In this document: one piece after another, positions 1-3,319 of the stretch
Layout: the number at the start of each line of letters is the position of its first letter
Position numbering within the stretch: position 1 is the stretch's first letter
From: an uncultured Atopobiaceae bacterium
GTDB taxonomy: Bacteria; Actinomycetota; Coriobacteriia; Coriobacteriales; Atopobiaceae
Direction of reading: 5' to 3'
Length of the DNA: 6,345 bases
Assembly (NCBI GenBank): GCA_900770865.1
Contig: CAAGLU010000050.1
Location: 1-6,345, forward strand
The notes under the pieces: generated by a model
Seen by the model: the letters and a program-made list of their open reading frames with translations, nothing else
What the model was told of the DNA's origin: nothing
The model's database searches: none
Program-made: the position numbers and the translations under genes

Positions 1-497
1 CCGTGGGCCTTGGCCCACTCCATCTCGGAGTCACGCGTGGTGAGGTCCCACTCGCGCACGGGCGCAATGATCTCGAGCGACGGGTCAAGGGCGCGAATCG
101 AGGTCTCGAAACGCACCTGGTCATTGCCCTTGCCAGTGCAGCCATGAGCGATGTACTTGGCACCGTACTCGTGCGCAATGTCCACGAGGTGCTTGGAGAT
201 GATGGGGCGAGAAAGCGCAGAGAGCAGAGGGTAGATGCCCTCGTACTTGCCGTTTGCCCAGATGGCCTTGGAGACGATGGTCTCGGCGTACTCCTCGCGC
301 ATGTCGACGGCCTCGGAGGCGATGGCGCCCATGTCGAGGGCCTTCTGCTTGATCCAAGAGAGGTCCTTCTCGTCCTGGCCGACGTTGCCGCAGATGGCGA
401 TGACGTCCATGTTCTTCTCGACCTGCAGCCACTTCACGATGACGGACGTGTCCAGACCACCGGAATACGCGAGGACGACCTTTTCCTTCTCAGCCAT
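1..497 (-). CDS. argG: Argininosuccinate synthase, N-terminal part (runs off left edge)
   Basis: This cytosolic enzyme joins citrulline and aspartate with ATP to give argininosuccinate, AMP and pyrophosphate, the penultimate step of arginine synthesis. Only 165 codons plus two bases are present; the family is about 400 residues, so the C-terminal part lies left of the window. Seen directly: the ATP-pyrophosphatase loop SGGLDT at residues 12-17 within AYSGGLDTS, and the second family signature GCTGKGNDQVRFE at residues 119-131. YPLLSALSRP at 89-98 is also conserved in the family. The start is the ATG at 495-497; it is preceded by AAAGGTG with a 7-base gap, and the protein begins MAEKEKVVLAYSGG as expected. 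No other gene intervenes up to tRNA-Lys, so the leader of about 310 bases belongs to this gene. An argH partner, if present, would be further left and is not visible. Confidence 0.97.
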   Translation of the reverse strand, partial: MAEKEKVVLAYSGGLDTSVIVKWLQVEKNMDVIAICGNVGQDEKDLSWIKQKALDMGAIASEAVDMREEYAETIVSKAIWANGKYEGIYPLLSALSRPIISKHLVDIAHEYGAKYIAHGCTGKGNDQVRFETSIRALDPSLEIIAPVREWDLTTRDSEMEWAKAH

Positions 498-583
498 GTT
501 GGTGCACCTTTCTGTTGTTGGGCCTTGATACCCCTTGCAGACATGCGAACGAACGAGCGCCGCAGGCGTGCCGCGACGTCACG

Positions 584-608
584 AAAAGCCCCCGATCGTG
601 CCGGGCGC
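584..608 (-). terminator. Candidate attenuator terminator in the argG leader
   Basis: Read on the minus strand, GCGCCCG (608-602) pairs with CGGGGGC (594-588) around a 7-base loop. The pairing is complete except for one G-G mismatch, and TTTT follows at 587-584. This is the shape of a Rho-independent terminator. It lies about 90 bases before the argG start and about 50 bases after the stop of the 29-codon arginine-rich frame, so it would stop transcription before argG unless an alternative fold prevents it. The T run is short (4), so efficiency is uncertain. Confidence 0.45.
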
Positions 609-613
609 TGCTG

Positions 614-709
614 GGTGCCTTGTCTAGAACTGTCTGTGACGAGAGAGACGACAAGAACCTATGCCAGCGCGCGCGACATCGCGGGGCTGATTCGTCGGTT
701 CTGGCGTCG
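614..709 (-). promoter_or_regulatory. Two mutually exclusive stems: candidate arginine attenuator switch
   Basis: On the minus strand the segment GGTTCTTGTCG (659-649), directly after the leader frame's stop, can pair in two ways. Backward, it pairs with CGACGCCAGAACC (709-697), which is leader codons 14-17 plus one base (Arg-Arg-Gln-Asn): six pairs GGTTCT/AGAACC plus four pairs GTCG/CGAC around a 1x3 internal loop. Forward, CTTGTC (655-650) pairs with GACAAG (624-619), flanked by GGT (659-657)/ACC (616-614) and by GTCT (649-646)/AGAC (635-632). The two folds share bases and cannot coexist. A ribosome stalled on the arginine codons would mask the first partner and favour the second stem, the logic of amino-acid attenuation. 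The forward stem does not visibly share bases with the best terminator stem at 588-608, which is a weakness of the model. Confidence 0.4.
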
Positions 710-748
710 AAGGGAGACCATGCCATGGCTGCGTGCGGTGCAAATCAT
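659..748 (-). CDS. Candidate arginine-rich leader peptide upstream of argG (29 aa)
   Basis: A short frame opens with ATG at 746-748 and stops with TAG at 659-661. Six of its 29 residues are arginine (positions 6, 14, 15, 18, 19 and 26). The core LRRQNRR is read from CGA CGC CAG AAC CGA CGA; CGA is often a slowly read codon. A ribosome binding site, GAAGGGGTGA, ends 7 bases before the ATG (match to GGTGA). The promoter at 812-841 would start the RNA about 57 bases upstream. A switchable stem and a terminator-like hairpin follow before argG. Arginine is the end product of the pathway argG serves, so the likely role is a cis-acting leader peptide that senses charged tRNA-Arg. The caution is that GC-rich DNA makes arginine codons common by chance, and no homologue can be checked here. 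It may be non-coding. Confidence 0.4.
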   Translation of the reverse strand: MICTARSHGMVSLRRQNRRISPAMSRALA

Positions 749-774
749 GCGTTGGTCACCCCTTCAAAAAGTGG

Positions 775-792
775 CGCGCGATATCTCGCGCG
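775..792 (-). repeat. Palindromic hairpin CGCGCGA-N4-TCGCGCG in early argG leader
   Basis: Seven perfectly paired bases (775-781 with 786-792) surround a 4-base loop, just after the predicted transcription start (about 805) and before the leader frame's ribosome binding site at 756-765. On the minus strand a run of five T (770-766) follows four bases after the stem, so it could act as a weak early terminator. Equally, it could be a DNA dyad for a regulator, or simply protect the 5' end of the RNA. The sequence does not tell these apart. Confidence 0.4.
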
Positions 793-811
793 GCTGTCGT
801 TGCTATGCGCG

Positions 812-841
812 ACTATAGGCCCGCATGGGGCAGGCTGGCAA
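812..841 (-). promoter_or_regulatory. Sigma-70-type promoter for the argG leader
   Basis: On the minus strand TTGCCA (841-836) and TATAGT (817-812) are separated by 18 bases. They match the -35 and -10 consensus at five of six bases each. It is the best promoter I found between tRNA-Lys and argG, and it would start an RNA near 805 with about a 310-base leader before the argG ATG. The spacer holds an imperfect dyad (CCCC-ATGC-GGGC) that a repressor could use, but I do not recognise a clear ArgR box. Confidence 0.55.
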
Positions 842-916
842 GAGCGTACGAGAAAAGAATTCTGCTTGAAACAAACGGGGATACGGCGGCAAGGCGTCAG
901 GCTGGCGGGCTACATG

Positions 917-949
917 AAAACAGGCCACAGCCGCATGGGCTGTGACCTG
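917..949 (-). terminator. Rho-independent terminator of tRNA-Lys
   Basis: On the minus strand CAGGTCACAGCC (949-938) pairs with GGCTGTGGCCTG (932-921) across a 5-base loop, giving twelve pairs of which one is a G-U wobble, followed by TTTT (920-917). The wobble is a mismatch in plus-strand RNA, which supports the minus orientation. It starts 11 bases after the tRNA CCA end. It separates tRNA-Lys from argG and may also end transcripts reading through from the aminopeptidase gene. Confidence 0.85.
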
Positions 950-959
950 CTGTTTTGCG

Positions 960-1035
960 TGGTGCGCCCTGAGGGGGTCGAACCCTCGACCTTGGGATTA
1001 AAAGTCCCCTGCTCTACCAACTGAGCTAAGAGCGC
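960..1035 (-). tRNA. tRNA-Lys (anticodon UUU)
   Basis: A complete 76-base cloverleaf with encoded CCA (962-960). The acceptor stem GCGCTCT pairs with AGGGCGC, with one G-U. The D arm contains AGTTGGTAGA, the anticodon loop is CTTTTAA with TTT as anticodon, and the T arm is GAGGG-TTCGACC-CCCTC. The anticodon reads AAA and AAG lysine codons. It sits 63 bases downstream of the aminopeptidase stop on the same strand and has its own promoter element and terminator. Confidence 0.97.
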
Positions 1036-1066
1036 GTGACGTGGGCAAAGCCACGGTAGCAGCGCA

Positions 1067-1075
1067 ATTCTACCA
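1067..1075 (-). promoter_or_regulatory. Extended -10 promoter element for tRNA-Lys
   Basis: On the minus strand TGGTAGAAT reads as an extended -10 (TGnTAnAAT). The same element, TGATAGAAT, stands before tRNA-Gly at 2567-2575, which supports both. No good -35 hexamer is visible at the usual distance. The start point would be near 1060, leaving a 25-base leader that holds a small hairpin, CGTGG/CCACG, at 1040-1055. Confidence 0.45.
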
Positions 1076-1098
1076 CGTACCGGACACGGGACTGATCC

Positions 1099-2379
1099 CT
1101 ACTCCCACGGCCACTGGCCGTTGATGAAGACCGGGGTCTCGGTGCCGTCGGCGGAGACGCCCCAAATATTGAGGTCGTCGGAGCCAACCATGAAGTCCAC
1201 GTGCGTGTGGCTCTGATTGACGCCCGCAGCAATGAGCTGGTCTTTGTCCATCGAGAGACCATCCTTCACGCACTCTGGGAACCCCATGCCAAGCGCAAGG
1301 TGGCAGCTAGCGTTCTCGTCGTACAGGGTGTCGTAGAAGAGTATCCCGCTCTGGCGAATGGGCGTGTTCTTGGAGACGAGCGCGACCTCGCCCAGGCGCA
1401 CGGCATTCTCGTCCGTCTCGAGAATATGCTGCAGGACGTCCTTGCCCGCCTTGGCACCGTAGTCCACCACGGCACCGCCCTCGAAGCGCAGCCAGAAGTC
1501 GCGCACGGTCTGCCCGTTATGCACCAGCGGCAGCGCAGAGTACACGATGCCGTCAACGCGCATACGGTCTGGCGAGGTAAAGACCTCCTCGGTGGGGATG
1601 TTAGGGAAGAAGACCGTGCCGTCCTGGAGCTTGCCTGCACCACCCTCCCAGATATGACCCTCGGTGAGGCCAACGGTAAGGTTGGTGCCGTTGGAGGACT
1701 CGTAGCGCAGCGCCGAGTAGTGCTTGCGGTTGAGCATGCGCTTGGTCTGCTCGAACGAGGCATTATGCGTCTCCCAAGCACTCTCGGGATCGTCGCCCTC
1801 GGCACGAGAGGTCTCGAGGATGGCCACCCACAGACGGTAGACCGCCTCGGCCGGCGAGAGCTCGGGGTAGACCTCGCATGCCCACGCCTTCACGGGAACG
1901 CCAGCAATGCACCAGGCGTTGCGGCCAAAGTCCATTCCGTCGCGGAACGACTTGCACTGCTCGTTGCGAGCGCGCGACGCGGTAGCCGGCTTTGCGGGGT
2001 CGATGCCCTTGAGCGACGACGGGTCAGACCCCTCGAGGAAGAGAAACGCCGCGCCACCCTCCGCCAGGGAGTTGAGCTGCTCGCGCTGCCAAGAGGGAAC
2101 CGTCTCGAACCACGCGGTGGGGACGTTCTCGTAGGTAAGGCGCGTCACCTGGTCGTCGTGCCAGATGACCGTCACGTGGCCTGCGCCAACTCGGTACGCC
2201 GCGCGGACGACCCTGCGCGCGAAATCGGCGCGCTCGACAGGCGCCGAGAGCACCAGCTCCTGCTCGGGATGAAGGGCAACGCCCTTCTTCACCAGCAGGT
2301 TTGCGTAGCGGTCGAGCTGCTCCGAGATGGCCTCGGTTGCCAGGCGGCATTCTTCGTCCGTCATGGGGATGGCAGTCAT
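1099..2379 (-). CDS. M29-family metal-dependent aminopeptidase (AmpS/PepS type)
   Basis: A cytosolic enzyme expected to remove N-terminal residues from peptides using two metal ions, normally as a dimer. The 426-residue length fits the M29 (thermophilic aminopeptidase) family. Expected metal-site residues are recognisable: Glu265 in NIPTEEVFTSP (260-270), Glu331 in LGEVALV (329-335), His360 in HLALG, and His393 with Asp395 in THVDFMVGS (392-400). The 66- and 29-residue spacings between the first three agree with those I recall for the family. The chosen ATG (2377-2379) has AAGGG 7 bases upstream. A longer frame to 2493 would run into the tRNA-Gly gene, so it is not used. An in-frame Met6 is a less likely start. 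Residue 367 is Phe where I expect Tyr. No terminator is visible between its stop and tRNA-Lys. The upstream palindrome at 2433-2450 is the only regulatory candidate. Confidence 0.93.
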   Translation of the reverse strand: MTAIPMTDEECRLATEAISEQLDRYANLLVKKGVALHPEQELVLSAPVERADFARRVVRAAYRVGAGHVTVIWHDDQVTRLTYENVPTAWFETVPSWQREQLNSLAEGGAAFLFLEGSDPSSLKGIDPAKPATASRARNEQCKSFRDGMDFGRNAWCIAGVPVKAWACEVYPELSPAEAVYRLWVAILETSRAEGDDPESAWETHNASFEQTKRMLNRKHYSALRYESSNGTNLTVGLTEGHIWEGGAGKLQDGTVFFPNIPTEEVFTSPDRMRVDGIVYSALPLVHNGQTVRDFWLRFEGGAVVDYGAKAGKDVLQHILETDENAVRLGEVALVSKNTPIRQSGILFYDTLYDENASCHLALGMGFPECVKDGLSMDKDQLIAAGVNQSHTHVDFMVGSDDLNIWGVSADGTETPVFINGQWPWE

Positions 2380-2432
2380 GGTGGTTCCCTTCGGGTTTGG
2401 TACGTGCGCCCATGCTCGGGCGCTTGCTCTCA

Positions 2433-2450
2433 TATGGGTTGGTACCCATA
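2433..2450. repeat. Perfect inverted repeat before the aminopeptidase gene
   Basis: TATGGGTTGGTACCCATA has seven perfectly complementary bases on each side of a 4-base centre. It lies 54 bases upstream of the aminopeptidase ATG and touches the T run of the tRNA-Gly terminator. It could be an operator for a dimeric regulator of the aminopeptidase, or an RNA hairpin at the start of that transcript. No protein is assigned. Confidence 0.45.
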
Positions 2451-2472
2451 AAAAGGGCCCCCGAAGGGGCCC
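2450..2472 (-). terminator. Rho-independent terminator of tRNA-Gly with UUCG loop
   Basis: On the minus strand GGGCCCC (2472-2466), TTCG (2465-2462) and GGGGCCC (2461-2455) make a perfect 7-pair GC stem closed by a stable C(UUCG)G tetraloop, followed by TTTTT (2454-2450). It begins 10 bases after the tRNA CCA and insulates the aminopeptidase gene from tRNA transcription. Confidence 0.92.
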
Positions 2473-2481
2473 GGCGTATTC

Positions 2482-2556
2482 TGGAGCGGGCAACGGGATT
2501 CGAACCCGCGGATGATGGCTTGGGAAGCCATTGCCTTACCACTTGGCGATGCCCGC
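2482..2556 (-). tRNA. tRNA-Gly (anticodon CCC)
   Basis: A complete 75-base cloverleaf with encoded CCA (2484-2482). The acceptor stem GCGGGCA pairs with TGCCCGC. The anticodon stem ATGGC/GCCAT carries the loop TTCCCAA, giving anticodon CCC, which reads GGG. The T arm is GCGGG-TTCGAAT-CCCGT, closing with one G-U pair. Its promoter element and terminator flank it closely, so it looks like a single-gene unit. Confidence 0.96.
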
Positions 2557-2566
2557 ATGCGTGGTG

Positions 2567-2575
2567 ATTCTATCA
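2567..2575 (-). promoter_or_regulatory. Extended -10 promoter element for tRNA-Gly
   Basis: On the minus strand TGATAGAAT fits an extended -10, 10 bases before the mature tRNA 5' end, leaving only a few leader bases. It shares TAGAAT with the element before tRNA-Lys. The place where a -35 would sit (about 2590-2595) is occupied by one arm of the hairpin at 2583-2615, and no clear -35 hexamer is present. Confidence 0.45.
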
Positions 2576-2582
2576 CAGCCCA

Positions 2583-2615
2583 CGGCCAGGGTGGACTTAC
2601 TCCACAAGTTGGCCG
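2583..2615. repeat. Two-part inverted repeat between the small protein gene and tRNA-Gly
   Basis: CGGCCA (2583-2588) pairs with TGGCCG (2610-2615), and GTGGA (2591-2595) pairs with TCCAC (2601-2605), giving eleven pairs with a small internal loop and a 5-base apical loop. There is no proper T run on either side, so it is a poor terminator. It covers the -35 region of tRNA-Gly, so it may be a regulator site, or an RNA hairpin at the 3' end of the upstream gene. The remainder of 2616-2684 shows nothing I recognise. Confidence 0.4.
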
Positions 2616-2684
2616 TTTGGACCTGCACAAAGCGCCGCTGGACCGAGGGGACGCCGGCTGCTCGGACTACTGCGATTCACGCGC

Positions 2685-3059
2685 CTACAGGTAGACGTCC
2701 GCCTCTTCGCGGCCAAACTTGTGCAGCAGCTCGTGACAGGGCCTGCAGGCCGCGCAGTCGCAGAACTTGGCGCCGGCCTTCTTGCGCTCCTCGGAGTGGG
2801 CCAGCATCTTGGCGGCACCCTCCTCGCCAAAGACCTGCTTGCCTGTGTCGGAACCCACAAAGCCGATAAGGTCGTCGATGGTGGTCTGGTGCGCGCTAAT
2901 GGCGTCGAGGAGCGTGTTTGTGGCGGTGTCAGCGTCGTCGCCCTTGGCGATGGCGTCCTTCCAGGCTTGTGCGGCACGCTTGGTCTCCGCCGAGGCCGAC
3001 GGCGCGGCGAGCATTTCGTCAACCTTCGAGACGGTGTAGTCGAGCAGTTCCTTATCCAT
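2685..3059 (-). CDS. Small protein with C-terminal CxCxxCxxC motif, unknown function
   Basis: A 124-residue soluble protein with no signal peptide or membrane segment. Residues 1-60 look helical and charged (MDKELLDYTVSKVDEMLAAP at the start). The end carries FCDCAACRPCHELLHK, placing cysteines at 100, 102, 105 and 108 and histidines at 109 and 113. This is a likely site for zinc or another metal, or a redox centre. I recall small proteins of anaerobes with a similar plan (helical body, KxCDCxxC tail) that automatic pipelines label as molecular chaperone Hsp90; nothing here resembles Hsp90, so I name no function. The start is the ATG at 3057-3059, with AGAGGA 6 bases upstream; a GTG at 3098 would add 13 residues without an obvious ribosome binding site. 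It is divergent from the large surface-protein gene, and its stop is 128 bases from tRNA-Gly. Confidence 0.85.
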   Translation of the reverse strand: MDKELLDYTVSKVDEMLAAPSASAETKRAAQAWKDAIAKGDDADTATNTLLDAISAHQTTIDDLIGFVGSDTGKQVFGEEGAAKMLAHSEERKKAGAKFCDCAACRPCHELLHKFGREEADVYL

Positions 3060-3082
3060 TCTGGTTCCTCTCTCTCGAGACG

Positions 3083-3112
3083 TTGCGAACAATGGCACGC
3101 GATAGATATACC
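3083..3112 (+). promoter_or_regulatory. Weak promoter candidate for the surface protein gene
   Basis: TTGCGA (3083-3088) and TATACC (3107-3112) are 18 bases apart, each matching four of six consensus bases. If used, the transcript would carry a leader of about 200 bases. The -35 lies inside the 5' leader of the divergent small gene, so the two genes may share control. No better plus-strand candidate was seen closer to 3320. Confidence 0.25.
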
Positions 3113-3280
3113 CGTCGCCACGGAAACTTTCTCGCTACGAGTTTTGGCGGGCCGGAGAGCCCTTAAGGCACGTGAGTTTTCCCTGCTCAGACGTATCGCC
3201 CGAAAGAACGGTGCCAGCTGTATGACAGCCGGATGCCTGCTGGGGGTCAAGTTGGTGCAAGTCCCTCTCGATAGCCTTGG

Positions 3281-3315
3281 CCTCCCTGATTTGGCCCATC
3301 GACATGCAAGGGAGG
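3281..3315 (+). promoter_or_regulatory. Stem that would hide the Shine-Dalgarno sequence of the surface protein gene
   Basis: CCTCCCT (3281-3287) is the exact complement of AGGGAGG (3309-3315), the ribosome binding site 4 bases before the ATG at 3320. The two are separated by a 21-base loop. Folding would block translation initiation, so something (an alternative fold, a ligand, a small RNA or a ribosome standby site) might be needed for expression. A seven-base perfect match at this exact place is unlikely by chance, but it has no independent support. Confidence 0.35.
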
Positions 3316-3319
3316 ACGT

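Larger units (their letters stand above)
3060..3319 (+). other. Divergent intergenic region; long structured leader of the surface protein gene
   Basis: This 260-base region without a gene separates the small cysteine protein (leftward) from the surface protein (rightward). It holds a weak plus-strand promoter candidate (3083-3112), a bulged inverted repeat (CGCCA 3116-3120 with TGGCG 3145-3149, AAACT 3124-3128 with AGTTT 3140-3144), a small hairpin GGGC/GCCC (3149-3162), a hairpin with CC-A-GCTGT (3214-3221) and ACAGC-C-GG (3225-3232), and the Shine-Dalgarno-pairing stem at 3281-3315. I found no convincing leftward -35 for the small protein. The density of stems suggests an RNA leader with a regulatory role, but it matches no riboswitch class that I can recognise. 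Confidence 0.4.

Noticed and set aside
498..583. A search for a canonical ArgR box close to argG.
   Set aside because: Segments such as TTCGCATGTCTGCA look loosely similar but lack the paired half-sites, so I do not annotate one.
490..726. A 78-codon minus-strand frame overlapping the argG leader.
   Set aside because: It has no good ribosome site, overlaps the short Arg-rich frame in another phase, and shows no conserved features.
3..818. A 271-codon plus-strand open frame over argG.
   Set aside because: argG on the opposite strand is certain from its two signatures; this frame continues into the leader without any motif.
515..1024. A 169-codon plus-strand open frame across the argG leader and tRNA-Lys.
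   Set aside because: It runs through the tRNA gene and its terminator antisense, has no domain I recognise, and is explained by few stop codons in GC-rich DNA.
1201..2451. A 416-codon plus-strand open frame opposite the aminopeptidase.
   Set aside because: It mirrors the codon structure of the minus-strand gene, whose metal-site motifs are clear; the product is Arg/Leu-rich with no recognisable family.
3209..3275. A resemblance to a cobalamin riboswitch (AGCCGGATGCCTGC and GGTGCAAGTCC).
   Set aside because: The blocks are in the wrong order and lack the GCCACTG core and a proper paired GGTG..TCC hairpin; the neighbouring gene is not a B12 gene. A covariance-model search would settle it.
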